Positions 47,192-56,984 of a stretch of 64,000 nt of DNA are shown in pieces. Under the pieces are notes generated by a model. The model did no database searches. It was not told the origin of the DNA and saw nothing but the letters and a program-made list of their open reading frames with translations. Origin of the DNA: Marinobacter bryozoorum (GTDB lineage: Bacteria; Pseudomonadota; Gammaproteobacteria; Pseudomonadales; Oleiphilaceae); the NCBI RefSeq assembly GCF_023156245.1, contig NZ_JAKZAH010000002.1:1-64000 (forward strand). The letters run 5' to 3'. The position numbers and the translations under genes were made by a program. The first letter of the stretch is position 1. Each line of letters starts with the position of its first letter.

Positions 47192-47479
47192 GTGACCATT
47201 TCCCGCAAGGACATTGAAAAAGTCGCGGTGCTTGCCCGCATCCAGGTGGATGATGAGCAGGTGTCGGCCCTGGAAAAGGACCTGGGCAATATCCTGGACC
47301 TGGTAGACCAGCTCAGCGCCGCTGATACCGAGTCGGTCGAGCCCCTGGCTCACCCCCTGGACGCCGTCCAGCGCCTGCGGCCGGATGAGGTAACCGAGAC
47401 GGACCAGCGCGCCGCCTTCCAGGCCATTGCCCCGGCCACGGAGAACGGCCTTTACCTCGCCCCCCGCGTAATCGAGTGA
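47192..47479 (+). CDS. gatC: Asp-tRNA(Asn)/Glu-tRNA(Gln) amidotransferase subunit C
   Basis: A 95-residue small stabilising subunit of the GatCAB complex, which amidates mischarged Glu-tRNA(Gln) and/or Asp-tRNA(Asn). It starts at GTG with GGAGG six bases upstream. Family marks are ARIQVDDEQVSALEKDLGNILDLVDQL and the C-terminal RPDEVTE. It opens the gatCAB operon. Confidence 0.95.
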   Translation: MTISRKDIEKVAVLARIQVDDEQVSALEKDLGNILDLVDQLSAADTESVEPLAHPLDAVQRLRPDEVTETDQRAAFQAIAPATENGLYLAPRVIE

Positions 47480-47503
47480 CCGACCAGCGACCCAGGAACC
47501 ACC

Positions 47504-48949
47504 ATGCACAACAAATCCGTAGCCGAACTATCCCGCGCGCTGGAGCAAGGCACCGTATCCAGCGTGGAGCTGACCCGTCAGTTCCTTGACCGTATCCGCA
47601 ACGAAGACGGCAAGTACAACAGTTTCATTACCGTTACCGAGGACCAGGCCCTGGCGGACGCCAGGACAGCTGACGAGCAGCGTGCCGCCGGCAATGCCAC
47701 GCCCTGGACCGGCGTACCCTTCGCCCACAAGGACATTTTCTGCACTAACGGTGTACGCACCACCTGCGGATCGAAGATGCTGGCGAACTTCGTGCCACCC
47801 TACGATGCGACAGTCACCGCAAACTTCCGCAAGGCCGGCGCGGTTTGCCTCGGCAAGACCAACATGGACGAATTCGCCATGGGCTCGTCCAACGAGTCCA
47901 GCCATTTCGGCCCGGTCACCAACCCCTGGGGTGAAAAGCGTGTACCTGGCGGCTCTTCCGGTGGCTCCGCGGCGGCCGTAGCCGCACGCCTGGTACCGGC
48001 GGCCACCGCCACCGATACCGGGGGTTCGATCCGTCAGCCGGCCGCCCTGTGTGGCATCACTGGCCTCAAACCGACCTATGGCCGGGTGTCCCGCTATGGC
48101 ATGATCGCGTTTGCCTCCAGCCTGGACCAGGGCGGCACCATGGCCCGCACCGCAGAGGACAACGCCATGATGCTCAACGTCATGGCCGGTTTCGACCCGA
48201 AAGACTCCACCAGCGTCGATCGTGAGGTGCCAGACTACACAGCCACCCTCAACGAGCCCCTGAAAGGCCTGAAAATCGGCCTGCCCAGGGAGTACCTCTC
48301 GGACCAGCTCAGCCCGGCCATGGAGCAACAGGTCCGCGACGCGGTAAAAGAGTACGAGAAGCTGGGCGCCACGGTGAAGGAGGTCTCCCTGCCCCACGCC
48401 AAACTGGCCATCGCAGCATACTACGTTATCGCCCCGGCAGAGGCGTCGGCCAACCTGTCCCGTTTTGACGGCGTTCGCTACGGCTATCGCTGTGACGATC
48501 CGAAAGACCTGATGGATCTTTACACCCGTACCCGCGCCGAGGGCTTCGGCAATGAAGTGAAGCGCCGGATCCTGGTGGGCACCTACGCCCTGTCGGCAGG
48601 TTACTTCGACGCCTATTACCTAAAGGCCCAGAAAGTGCGCCGGCTGATCCAGCAGGATTTCGTCAATGCCTTCCAGGAAGTGGATGTACTGATGAGCCCC
48701 ACATCGCCGTCGCCGGCGTTTATTCAGGGCGAGAAGAACACCGATCCGGTCACCATGTACCTGGAGGACGTGTTCACCATTGCGATTAACCTGGCCGGTG
48801 TGCCGGCCATGTCGGTTCCGGCCGGCTTTATCGACGGCCTGCCGGTTGGCTTGCAGATCATCGGGGACTATTTCTCCGAAGCCCGGCTGCTCAACGCCGC
48901 CCATCAGTTCCAGCAGGTGACCGACTGGCACCAGCGCGAGCCCAACTAA
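47504..48949 (+). CDS. gatA: Asp-tRNA(Asn)/Glu-tRNA(Gln) amidotransferase subunit A
   Basis: A 481-residue amidase-signature enzyme that releases ammonia from glutamine for tRNA amidation. The Ser-cisSer-Lys triad is readable: Lys in [10 protein letters not shown], cis-Ser in [16 protein letters not shown] and the nucleophile Ser in [16 protein letters not shown]. Length is standard. It lies 24 bases after gatC. Confidence 0.97.
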   Translation: MHNKSVAELSRALEQGTVSSVELTRQFLDRIRNEDGKYNSFITVTEDQALADARTADEQRAAGNATPWTGVPFAHKDIFCTNGVRTTCGSKMLANFVPPYDATVTANFRKAGAVCLGKTNMDEFAMGSSNESSHFGPVTNPWGEKRVPGGSSGGSAAAVAARLVPAATATDTGGSIRQPAALCGITGLKPTYGRVSRYGMIAFASSLDQGGTMARTAEDNAMMLNVMAGFDPKDSTSVDREVPDYTATLNEPLKGLKIGLPREYLSDQLSPAMEQQVRDAVKEYEKLGATVKEVSLPHAKLAIAAYYVIAPAEASANLSRFDGVRYGYRCDDPKDLMDLYTRTRAEGFGNEVKRRILVGTYALSAGYFDAYYLKAQKVRRLIQQDFVNAFQEVDVLMSPTSPSPAFIQGEKNTDPVTMYLEDVFTIAINLAGVPAMSVPAGFIDGLPVGLQIIGDYFSEARLLNAAHQFQQVTDWHQREPN

Positions 48950-48971
48950 GCCCGACGGAGGAAAGAGCCAC

Positions 48972-50438
48972 ATGCAATGGGATATCGTCATCGGGCTGGA
49001 GATCCATGTTCAGCTCGCCACCCGCACCAAGATCTTTTCCGGCTCCAGCACCGCCTACGGCGCCGAGCCCAACACCCAGGCCAACGCCGTTGACCTGGCC
49101 ATGCCCGGCACCCTGCCGGTGCCCAACGAGCAGGCTTTCCGCTACGCCGTGATGTTTGGCCTCGCGGTAAACGCCGAGATCGAGCGCCGCTCGGTGTTTG
49201 AGCGCAAGAACTACTTCTACCCGGACCTGCCCAAGGGCTATCAGACCACCCAGCTGGCCCGCCCAATTGTCGGGCCCGGCTACGTGGATATCGAGCTGGG
49301 GAACGGTGAATCAAAGCGGGTACGCATCCACCATGCGCACCTGGAAGAGGACGCCGGCAAGTCACTGCACGAGGCTATCCATGACAGCATGGGCCACGGC
49401 ATGACCGGGGTGGACCTGAACCGGGCCGGCACCCCGCTGATCGAAGTCGTCACTGAGCCGGATATGAATAATGCCGAGGAAGCCGTCGCCTTTGCCAAAA
49501 AGCTCCACGGCATTGTGACCTCCCTGGGTATCTGCGACGGTGACATGTCTCAGGGGTCCATGCGCTTCGATGTAAACATCTCACTCAAGCCAAGGGGCTC
49601 TGACACCCTGGGCACCCGCACGGAAACCAAGAACCTGAACTCGTTCCGGTTTATGGAGCAGGCCATCGCCCATGAAGTGGAGCGGCAGATGGACATCCTG
49701 GAAGACGGCGGCACCATCACCCAGGAAACCCGCCTTTACAACGGCGACCGCGACGAATCCCGCTCCATGCGCACCAAGGAGGAAGCCAACGACTACCGCT
49801 ACTTCCCCTGCCCGGACCTGCTGCCGGTGGTACTGGATGACGCCTTTATTGAAGAGGCCCGCAACAGCCTCCCGGAACTGCCAGACACCCGCAAGGCGCG
49901 CTTTATGGACCAGTACGGCCTGAACGACTATGACGCAGGGCTGCTGGCTGGCGACTCGAAACTGGCGGCCTTGTTCGAGGAGACAGTACTGCACGGCAAG
50001 GATGCCAAGCTGTCGGCCAACTGGATTCTCGGGGAATTCTCGGCCCGCCTGAATGCCGATGAGAAGTCTGTGGCGCAGGCGCCCGTTGACGGCAAGCAGC
50101 TCGGCAACCTGGTCGCGCGGATTGCAGACAATACCATTTCGTCCGCTGGCGCCAAGAAGGTCTTCGAAGCGCTCTGGGCCGGCGACAATGGCGATGTGGA
50201 CGCGATCATCGATGCCAAGGGCCTGAAGCAGGTGTCAGACACCGGGGAACTTGAGAAGATGGTAGACGAAGTGCTCTCCGGCATGCCGGACCAGGTTGCC
50301 CAGTACCAGAACGAAGAAGACCCGAAAAAGCGCAAGAAAATGCTCGGGGGCTTTATGGGGCCGCTGATGAAAGCATCCAAAGGGCAGGGCAACCCCAAGC
50401 TCTTCAACGAAATCCTGGCCCGCAAACTCGACGGCTAA
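48972..50438 (+). CDS. gatB: Asp-tRNA(Asn)/Glu-tRNA(Gln) amidotransferase subunit B
   Basis: A 488-residue subunit that binds tRNA, activates the misacylated residue with ATP and receives ammonia from GatA. It has the catalytic cradle (IGLEIHVQLATRTKIFSGS, KNYFYPDLPKGYQTTQL, CDGDMSQGSMRFDVNIS), then the helical and C-terminal YqeY-like tail (residues about 330-488) ending KLFNEILARKLDG. It lies 22 bases after gatA with GGAGG upstream and is followed by a clear terminator. Confidence 0.97.
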   Translation: MQWDIVIGLEIHVQLATRTKIFSGSSTAYGAEPNTQANAVDLAMPGTLPVPNEQAFRYAVMFGLAVNAEIERRSVFERKNYFYPDLPKGYQTTQLARPIVGPGYVDIELGNGESKRVRIHHAHLEEDAGKSLHEAIHDSMGHGMTGVDLNRAGTPLIEVVTEPDMNNAEEAVAFAKKLHGIVTSLGICDGDMSQGSMRFDVNISLKPRGSDTLGTRTETKNLNSFRFMEQAIAHEVERQMDILEDGGTITQETRLYNGDRDESRSMRTKEEANDYRYFPCPDLLPVVLDDAFIEEARNSLPELPDTRKARFMDQYGLNDYDAGLLAGDSKLAALFEETVLHGKDAKLSANWILGEFSARLNADEKSVAQAPVDGKQLGNLVARIADNTISSAGAKKVFEALWAGDNGDVDAIIDAKGLKQVSDTGELEKMVDEVLSGMPDQVAQYQNEEDPKKRKKMLGGFMGPLMKASKGQGNPKLFNEILARKLDG

Positions 50439-50452
50439 GGCCGCATTACCCG

Positions 50453-50480
50453 AGGCTCTCCCGTTCGGAGAGCCTCTTTC
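50453..50480 (+). terminator. Intrinsic terminator of gatCAB
   Basis: Ten-bp stem GAGGCTCTCC/GGAGAGCCTC (50453-50462 with 50468-50477), five-base loop and a short TTTC tail, 15 bases after the gatB stop. Its end touches the stop of the convergent pycR gene. The T-run is short, so efficiency is uncertain. Confidence 0.75.
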
Positions 50481-51450
50481 AATTCCCTTCAGGCTGGATG
50501 CCCTGGCCAACCATTTCCCGGAACGTGCGTTCGAAACCGGCAATATTCTGCTGAACATAGTCGATAAAGGCCTGCATGACAGGGGTCGGGTACCTCGCCT
50601 GCGGGTAAACCAGGCACCAGCTGCGTCGCAAGGGGAAGCCACTAATATCCAGCTCCCGAAGTGAGCCCAGCGCCAGTTCCGATACCGCACTCAAACGGGG
50701 TACCACTGCCACACCCAACCCCGCCAGAACCGCATGCTTGACCGCGTCATTGGATCCCAGCTCCATGGCTGGCTCAATCTTCAGACGATGCTGCTGGCAA
50801 TACACCTCCAGCGCGAGGCGGCTACCGGATCCGCTCTCCCGGATCAACAGCCTGGCGTTCAGGAACTCGTCAGGACTCACAGTTGTGCGCTTCAGCAGCG
50901 GGTGACCTGCAGGAACAACGGGGACAAGCTCATTATCAAGGAAGGGCAATGACTTGAGCGGCTTATCCGGCGGCACCATACCCATGATTACCAGGTCATC
51001 GCTGTTCTCGCTCAGCCGTTGCAGGGCGGTAGCCCGGTTGACCACCGCCACCGAGATGTTGACCTGCGGATTCAGCTGCAGGAACGAGCGCAACAAATAC
51101 GGCACAACATACTGTGCTGTGCTGACTGCCACCAGGCGGAGATCTCCAGCCACCCGGCCCTCCAGCGCCGCCAGACGATTCTGCATGTCCGCTAGTTCCC
51201 GGAACACCGAGCGCACGCACGCCGCCATCTCTTCTCCTGCCGCGGTGCAGTAGAGTTTGCGGCCGACGTATTCAAACATGGGCGTGCCCAGCGCCTGCTC
51301 CAGGTGCCTCACCTGGCTGCTGACAGCCGGCTGGGTCAAGCCCAAGAGATCGCCGGCTCTCGAGTAGCTCCTCAGGTCATGGACGGCCTTGAACACCTGC
51401 AGCTGCCGGAAGGTTAGGCGGTTGGCAAGTTTCTGGATACTCAGGGGCAT
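50479..51450 (-). CDS. pycR: LysR-family regulator, PycR-like
   Basis: A 323-residue LysR-type activator. The N-terminal helix-turn-helix is clear (LTFRQLQVFKAVHDLRSYSRAGDLLGLTQPAVSSQVRHLEQALGTPMFEY), followed by the effector domain. It is transcribed away from pycA across a 130-base gap holding a dyad, the classic arrangement for LysR control of the neighbour. P. aeruginosa has the same order with PycR beside the pyruvate carboxylase genes; I name it on that basis. It resembles CbbR-type regulators as well. Confidence 0.82.
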   Translation of the reverse strand: MPLSIQKLANRLTFRQLQVFKAVHDLRSYSRAGDLLGLTQPAVSSQVRHLEQALGTPMFEYVGRKLYCTAAGEEMAACVRSVFRELADMQNRLAALEGRVAGDLRLVAVSTAQYVVPYLLRSFLQLNPQVNISVAVVNRATALQRLSENSDDLVIMGMVPPDKPLKSLPFLDNELVPVVPAGHPLLKRTTVSPDEFLNARLLIRESGSGSRLALEVYCQQHRLKIEPAMELGSNDAVKHAVLAGLGVAVVPRLSAVSELALGSLRELDISGFPLRRSWCLVYPQARYPTPVMQAFIDYVQQNIAGFERTFREMVGQGIQPEGN

Positions 51451-51471
51451 GCGGCCTTACCTCACACTGTC

Positions 51472-51489
51472 TATAAACTATTACTTATA
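51472..51489. promoter_or_regulatory. Candidate LysR operator in the pycR-pycA gap
   Basis: Perfect interrupted dyad TATAA-(8 bases)-TTATA at 51472-51489 in an A/T-rich stretch between the divergent genes. It sits about 20 bases from the pycR start and 90 from pycA, the usual place for a LysR recognition site. Confidence 0.6.
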
Positions 51490-51580
51490 CAATAGCGAAA
51501 AAATATCAATTTTTCCTGATTCGTAACCCCCGTTAAGCTTTTTAAACCTTCATTCGGGACGACGAGATGAGGAATCGCCC

Positions 51581-52996
51581 ATGTTGAAGAAAGTTCTAAT
51601 TGCCAACCGTGGCGAGATCGCGGTGCGCATTGAGCGGGCCTGTGCGGAGATGGGTATCCGTTCGGTGGCAATCTATACCGAGCCGGATCGTTACGGCCTG
51701 CACGTCAAACGCGCAGACGAATCCTATTCTCTGGGCGAGGACCCGCTGGCGGGCTACCTGGACCCTGCAAGGATTGTGAACCTGGCACTGGAAACCGGCT
51801 GCGACGCCATCCATCCAGGCTACGGCTTTCTTTCAGAGAATGCCCGCTTCGCGAAGCTGTGTGAGCAACATGGAGTGACCTTTATCGGCCCGAAATCCGA
51901 CGTCATTCACAAAATGGGTGACAAGACCCAGGCCCGAGCCAGCATGCGGGCGGCGGGCGTACCGGTTACCCCCGGCTCCGAGGGCAACCTGACGGATCTG
52001 GACGAAGCCCTCAAACTGGCCGGCGAAATCGGCTACCCGGTCATGCTCAAAGCCACCTCCGGCGGTGGTGGCCGGGGCATACGCCGGTGCGATACGCCGG
52101 ACGAGCTGAGAACCCAGTACCCACGGGTGATCTCGGAGGCGACCAAGGCATTCGGGTCCGCCGAAGTCTTCATGGAGAAGTGCATTGTTAACCCGCGTCA
52201 CATCGAGGTGCAGGTGCTGGCAGACAGCCGGGGCGATGCCATCCACCTGTTCGAGCGCGACTGCTCCATCCAGCGCCGTAACCAGAAGCTGATCGAGATT
52301 GCTCCCAGCCCTCAGCTCACCCCTGAACAGCGCCAGTACATTGGCGACCTGGCGGTTAAGGCCGCCAAGGCCGTGGGTTACGAAAATGCCGGCACAGTGG
52401 AGTTTTTGCTGACCGGCAATGAAGTGTATTTCATGGAAATGAACACCCGGGTGCAGGTTGAACACACCATCACCGAAGCCATCACCGGGGTGGATATTGT
52501 GCGGGAACAGCTGCGCATTGCTGCCGGGGAGCGCCTGAGTTACCGGCAGGAGGATATTTCCTACCGGGGCTATGCGCTGCAGTTCCGGATCAATGCGGAA
52601 GACCCGAAAAACGACTTCCTACCCAGTTTCGGGCGCATCACCCATTATTACGCCCCCGGGGGGCCCGGCGTGAGAGTCGACACAGCGATCTATACCGGCT
52701 ACGAGATTCCGCCCTACTACGACTCCATGTGCCTGAAACTGGTGGTGTGGGCACTGACCTGGGACGAAGTAATTGCCCGTGGCAAGCGTGCACTGGATGA
52801 CATGCGCCTGCACGGCATCACCACCACCGCCAACTATTACCAGCAGATTCTGGACCATCCGGATTTCCGGGCCGGGGTATTCGACACCAGCTTCGTACCG
52901 GCTCATCCGGAGTTACTGAACTACTCCGCCAAACGGCACCCGAGTGAAATTGCGCTGGCCATTGCAGCCACGATCGCAGCCCACGCCGGCTGGTAA
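51581..52996 (+). CDS. pycA: Pyruvate carboxylase subunit A (biotin carboxylase)
   Basis: A 471-residue biotin carboxylase that uses ATP and bicarbonate to carboxylate biotin. It has the ATP-grasp core: LIANRGEIAVRIERACAEMGI, the Gly-rich KATSGGGGRGIRRC, ERDCSIQRRNQKLIEIAPSP, FMEMNTRVQVEHTITEAITGVD. AccC of fatty-acid synthesis looks similar, but the adjacent carboxyltransferase/biotin gene and LysR partner identify the two-subunit pyruvate carboxylase, which replenishes oxaloacetate. It lies 18 bases before pycB. Confidence 0.92.
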   Translation: MLKKVLIANRGEIAVRIERACAEMGIRSVAIYTEPDRYGLHVKRADESYSLGEDPLAGYLDPARIVNLALETGCDAIHPGYGFLSENARFAKLCEQHGVTFIGPKSDVIHKMGDKTQARASMRAAGVPVTPGSEGNLTDLDEALKLAGEIGYPVMLKATSGGGGRGIRRCDTPDELRTQYPRVISEATKAFGSAEVFMEKCIVNPRHIEVQVLADSRGDAIHLFERDCSIQRRNQKLIEIAPSPQLTPEQRQYIGDLAVKAAKAVGYENAGTVEFLLTGNEVYFMEMNTRVQVEHTITEAITGVDIVREQLRIAAGERLSYRQEDISYRGYALQFRINAEDPKNDFLPSFGRITHYYAPGGPGVRVDTAIYTGYEIPPYYDSMCLKLVVWALTWDEVIARGKRALDDMRLHGITTTANYYQQILDHPDFRAGVFDTSFVPAHPELLNYSAKRHPSEIALAIAATIAAHAGW

Positions 52997-53014
52997 TCCG
53001 CAGGAGGACTGAAC

Positions 53015-54823
53015 ATGAGCAATGCCAGGAAAATCGAAGTCACCGACGTTATCCTTCGTGATGCGCACCAGTCGCTGATTGCCACCCGGATGCGCACGGA
53101 AGACATGCTGCCCATTTGCGACAAGCTGGACCAGGTGGGTTACTGGTCGCTGGAAGTCTGGGGCGGCGCCACCTTTGACGCCTGCGTACGCTTCCTTAAA
53201 GAGGACCCGTGGGAACGACTGCGTCAGTTGCGCAAGGCGCTACCCAACACCCGCCTGCAGATGCTGCTGCGGGGCCAGAACCTGCTGGGGTATCGCCACT
53301 ATGCAGACGATGTCGTGGAAGCCTTTGTGCAGAAAGCCGCTGACAACGGCATTGATGTGTTCCGGGTGTTCGACGCCCTGAACGACCTGCGCAACCTGGA
53401 AACCGCCATGACAGCGGTAAATAAGGCTGGCAAACACGCCCAGGGCACCATCTGTTACACCACCAGCCCGGTCCATACGCCGGAACTGTTTGTTACGCAA
53501 GCCCAGGAGTTGAAGGCCATGGGGGCAGATTCCATTGCCATCAAAGATATGGCCGGCTTGCTGACACCTTACGCTACCTACGAGCTGGTAAAAGCCATCA
53601 AGTCAGAGGTGGATCTGCCTCTGGTGGTTCACAGCCACGCCACCGCCGGTCTGGCGCCCATGTGCCAGCTAAAAGCCATCGAAGCCGGGGCAGACCGGAT
53701 TGATACTGCCATCTCCTCCTTTGCCAATGGCACCAGCCATCCGGCAACGGAATCCCAGGTGGCCGCCCTGAAGGACACTGAATTCGACACCGGCCTGGAC
53801 CTGGAGCTGCTGAGTGAGATTGCCGACTACTTCCGGGAGGTGCGCAGGAAGTACCAGCAGTTCGAAAGCGAATTTACCCGGGAAGATGTGTCCGTACAGA
53901 TCAACCAGGTGCCGGGGGGTATGATGTCCAACCTGGCTAACCAGCTGAAGGAACAGAACGCCCTGGACAAGATCCGCGATGTATTCAACGAGATCCCGCG
54001 GGTGCGGGCCGACCTGGGCTACCCCCCGCTGGTGACGCCTACCTCGCAGATTGTCGGCACCCAGGCGGTGTATAACGTGCTGGCCGGCCAGCGTTACAAG
54101 ACCATAACCAACGAGGTGAAACGCTACCTGCAGGGCGGTTACGGGCACCCGCCGGCAGACGTGAATACAGACATCCAGAAGAAAGCCATCGGCAACGAAA
54201 GCGTGAACGACGGCCGTCCCGCAGACCTTCTCAGCCCCGAGCTGAACAAATTGCGGGCAGACATCGGTAACCTGGCTACTTGCGAGGAAGATGTACTTAC
54301 CTACGCCATGTTCCCCGACCTTGGCCGGGAGTTCCTGCAACAGCGCAGGGACGGCACCTTGCAGCCGGAAGAGTTGCAGCCAGTGGAAAACAAGGGCCGT
54401 GATCGCATGGGCGCGGCTGTGGCCACCGAGTTCCGCATTGATGTACACGGAGAGACCTATGAGGTCGCGGTTACCGGTGTCGGCGCATCCGGTCCCGGCA
54501 AGCGCAAGCTGTATCTGTCACTGGACGGTATGCCCCAGGAAGTGGTGTTCGAATCCCTCAACGAATACGATGCCTCCGGCGGCGGCAGCGGTCGCAAGAA
54601 GGCCACCGACCCCGGTCATGTCACAACCACCATGCCCGGCAACGTGGTGGACGTACTGGTCAGCGAGGGGGATACGGTCTCCGCCGGCCAGGCTGTACTG
54701 ATTACTGAAGCCATGAAAATGGAGTCTGAAATTCACACCAGTGTCGACGGCACAGTACAGGCCGTTCATATTACCAAGGGCGACCGGATTACTCCGGGCG
54801 AAGTACTGATCGAGATTGCCTGA
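53015..54823 (+). CDS. pycB: Pyruvate carboxylase subunit B (carboxyltransferase with biotin domain; OadA-like)
   Basis: A 602-residue protein. The HMGL-like carboxyltransferase TIM barrel starts VTDVILRDAHQSLIATRMRTEDM and has KDMAGLLTPY with the catalytic lysine and the VHSHATAG metal ligands. A conserved PYC/OADA middle domain follows, then a Gly/Ser linker and a C-terminal biotinyl domain with EAMKMES; Lys568 is the biotin site, 34 residues from the end. No OadB or OadG sodium-pump genes are nearby, so carboxylation rather than sodium-pumping decarboxylation is likely. A carbonic anhydrase gene follows at 25 bases. Confidence 0.93.
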   Translation: MSNARKIEVTDVILRDAHQSLIATRMRTEDMLPICDKLDQVGYWSLEVWGGATFDACVRFLKEDPWERLRQLRKALPNTRLQMLLRGQNLLGYRHYADDVVEAFVQKAADNGIDVFRVFDALNDLRNLETAMTAVNKAGKHAQGTICYTTSPVHTPELFVTQAQELKAMGADSIAIKDMAGLLTPYATYELVKAIKSEVDLPLVVHSHATAGLAPMCQLKAIEAGADRIDTAISSFANGTSHPATESQVAALKDTEFDTGLDLELLSEIADYFREVRRKYQQFESEFTREDVSVQINQVPGGMMSNLANQLKEQNALDKIRDVFNEIPRVRADLGYPPLVTPTSQIVGTQAVYNVLAGQRYKTITNEVKRYLQGGYGHPPADVNTDIQKKAIGNESVNDGRPADLLSPELNKLRADIGNLATCEEDVLTYAMFPDLGREFLQQRRDGTLQPEELQPVENKGRDRMGAAVATEFRIDVHGETYEVAVTGVGASGPGKRKLYLSLDGMPQEVVFESLNEYDASGGGSGRKKATDPGHVTTTMPGNVVDVLVSEGDTVSAGQAVLITEAMKMESEIHTSVDGTVQAVHITKGDRITPGEVLIEIA

Positions 54824-54847
54824 ACGGCAGGAACAGGAGCACAGTTT

Positions 54848-55513
54848 ATGGATCATATTGTTCGCGGCGTACTGGATTTTCGCAGGAACGTCTATCCGGA
54901 GCACAAAGACCTGTTCGGCGCTTTGGCAGACCACCAGAACCCGGACGTACTCTTCTTCACCTGTTCGGATTCGCGCATCGATCCGAATATGGTGACCGGC
55001 TCACACCCGGGGGACCTGTTTATCTGCCGCAACGCCGGTAACGTTATCCCCCCCCACAGCAATGAGACCGGGGGCATGACCGCTTCCATCGAATATGCGG
55101 TGGCGGTGCTGGGCGTTCGCCACATTATCGTCTGTGGCCACACCGACTGTGGCGCCATCAAGGGCGCACTGGATATTCCAGCCCTTAAAGGCCTGCCCCA
55201 TGTAAAGGAGTGGTTGGGACATTGCCGTTCCGCCATGGAAATTGTGCGGGAGCGCCATAACATTGGCGGCGAGGAGCCACTGGACCCGAAGTACCTCAAT
55301 GAAGCCATCGAGGAAAACGTGCTCCAGCAGGTTCAGCATCTGCGAACCCACCCGGTGGTGGCGGCCAAGCTGGCTACAGGCAAGATCGAGGTGCACGGCT
55401 GGGTGTATGACATCAAGTCCGGTCGCATCCGCTGCTGTGGGCGGGACAGCATCGAGTTCAAGGACTTTGATGACTACTATGCGGAGATCGTTGCGCGGGT
55501 TGGTGACGTCTGA
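54848..55513 (+). CDS. can: Beta-class carbonic anhydrase
   Basis: A 221-residue zinc enzyme interconverting CO2 and bicarbonate. Zinc ligands Cys39 (TCSDSRIDPN), His98 and Cys101 (CGHTDCGAIKG) and the Asp41/Arg43 dyad are present. The gene is in the pyruvate carboxylase operon, 25 bases after pycB, which suggests that it supplies bicarbonate to that enzyme. The same pairing occurs in other bacteria. Confidence 0.95.
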   Translation: MDHIVRGVLDFRRNVYPEHKDLFGALADHQNPDVLFFTCSDSRIDPNMVTGSHPGDLFICRNAGNVIPPHSNETGGMTASIEYAVAVLGVRHIIVCGHTDCGAIKGALDIPALKGLPHVKEWLGHCRSAMEIVRERHNIGGEEPLDPKYLNEAIEENVLQQVQHLRTHPVVAAKLATGKIEVHGWVYDIKSGRIRCCGRDSIEFKDFDDYYAEIVARVGDV

Positions 55514-55535
55514 CGTCTGAGGGTGGTGTTTGGGC

Positions 55536-55616
55536 GGGGTGGGGGTACCTTCCCTCCGGGAAAAAGAACTCGCTTCGCTCAGACACCTTTTTCCCTGCGG
55601 GAAGGTACCCCCACCC
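55536..55616. repeat. 81-bp near-perfect palindromic element
   Basis: Two 31-base arms (55536-55566 and 55586-55616) that match at 29 positions when folded, both including GGGGGTACCTTCCC or its complement and an A/T run of five, around a central spacer of about 20 bases (CTCGCTTCGCTC core). It lies between the convergent can and rimO genes. It could act as a bidirectional terminator, because U-runs occur in both transcripts, or be a mobile palindromic repeat. Confidence 0.88.
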
Positions 55617-55637
55617 CACCCATTCAACTTTCTGCAA

Positions 55638-56984
55638 TCAGGTCAGCGCGGCCCAGAGGTCGTGCTCGTCGGCGTGTTCTACCACCGCCTGGACAATCTG
55701 GCCTGGCTGCAGGTCGGTCTCACCATTGAGGTAAACCATGCCGTCGATTTCCGGGGCATCGGCTTTTGAGCGACCAATGGCACCTTCTTCGTCCACTTCG
55801 TCGATCAGTACCTCAATGGTCTTGCCAATCCTGGCCTGTAAGCGGGCGGCTGATATTTCAGCCTGCTTGGCCATAAAGCGGGCCAGTCGCTCTTCCTTCA
55901 CATCTTCCGGCACGGCGCCTTCCAGTTCGTTGGCTTTCGCGCCTTCTACCGGGCTGTAGGTGAAGGCACCCACGCGGTCGAGCTGCGCTTCGTCCAGCCA
56001 GTCGAGCAGGTACTGGAAGTCTTCCTCGGTCTCGCCCGGGAAGCCGACAATAAAGGTAGAGCGGATGGTCAGTTCCGGGCAGATCTCCCGCCACTTCCTG
56101 ATACGCTCCAGGGTCTTGCTGTCATGGGCCGGGCGTTTCATGGCCCTGAGCACTTTCGGGCTGGCGTGCTGGAACGGGATATCCAGGTACGGCAGGATCT
56201 TGCCTTCGGCCATCAGCGGGATGATGTCGTCCACATGGGGATAGGGGTACACGTAGTGCAGTCGAACCCACACGCCCATATCGCCCAGGGCTTCGCACAG
56301 GGACTGCATCTTCGTTTTCAGGGGCTTACCCTGCCAGAACCCGGTGCGGTATTTGATATCCACACCGTAGGCGGAAGTGTCCTGGGAGATGACCAGTAGC
56401 TCCTTCACGCCAGCATCCACCAGGCGCTTCGCTTCATCCATTACATCACCAATGGGACGACTGACCAGCTTGCCGCGCATGTCCGGGATGATGCAGAAGG
56501 TGCAACCGTGGTTACAGCCCTCGGATATCTTGAGGTAGGCATAGTGCCGGGGCGTCAGCTTGATACCCTGGGGTGGCACCAGGTCCACAAAGGGATCATG
56601 GTCCTGCTTCGGGGGCACGTACTCGTGTACTGCACCGACCACTTCCTCGTAGGCCTGTGGGCCTGAAACGGCCAGTACGCCCGGATGGGTCTCGCGGATG
56701 CGCTCTGCCTCCACGCCCATGCAGCCGGTAACGATGACCTTGCCATTCTCACTGATGGCTTCGCCGATGGCGTCCAGGGATTCCTGCTTGGCGGCGTCGA
56801 TAAAGCCACAGGTATTCACTACGACGATGTCTGCATCATCGTAGGAAGGCACGACGTCATAGCCGTCCAGGCGAAGCTGGGTCAGGATGCGTTCGGAATC
56901 CACCAGGGCCTTGGGGCAGCCAAGACTGATAAATCCGACCTTGCCACTATTGCCACTACCAGTGGCGGGAGTTTTCTGCGTCAT
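55638..56984 (-). CDS. rimO: Ribosomal protein S12 methylthiotransferase
   Basis: Radical-SAM methylthiotransferase of 448 residues that adds a methylthio group to an aspartate of ribosomal protein S12. It has the N-terminal UPF0004 domain ([21 protein letters not shown] with its iron-sulfur cysteines), the radical-SAM CxxxCxxC in [12 protein letters not shown], and the C-terminal TRAM domain. RimO rather than MiaB is indicated by [10 protein letters not shown] and [34 protein letters not shown]. The start MTQKTP was chosen by family length; the frame is open 21 codons upstream. Confidence 0.96.
   Translation of the reverse strand: MTQKTPATGSGNSGKVGFISLGCPKALVDSERILTQLRLDGYDVVPSYDDADIVVVNTCGFIDAAKQESLDAIGEAISENGKVIVTGCMGVEAERIRETHPGVLAVSGPQAYEEVVGAVHEYVPPKQDHDPFVDLVPPQGIKLTPRHYAYLKISEGCNHGCTFCIIPDMRGKLVSRPIGDVMDEAKRLVDAGVKELLVISQDTSAYGVDIKYRTGFWQGKPLKTKMQSLCEALGDMGVWVRLHYVYPYPHVDDIIPLMAEGKILPYLDIPFQHASPKVLRAMKRPAHDSKTLERIRKWREICPELTIRSTFIVGFPGETEEDFQYLLDWLDEAQLDRVGAFTYSPVEGAKANELEGAVPEDVKEERLARFMAKQAEISAARLQARIGKTIEVLIDEVDEEGAIGRSKADAPEIDGMVYLNGETDLQPGQIVQAVVEHADEHDLWAALT

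Noticed and set aside
53669..54448. A 259-codon frame antisense to pycB
   Set aside because: Shadow of a certain biotin-dependent carboxyltransferase gene; no motifs.
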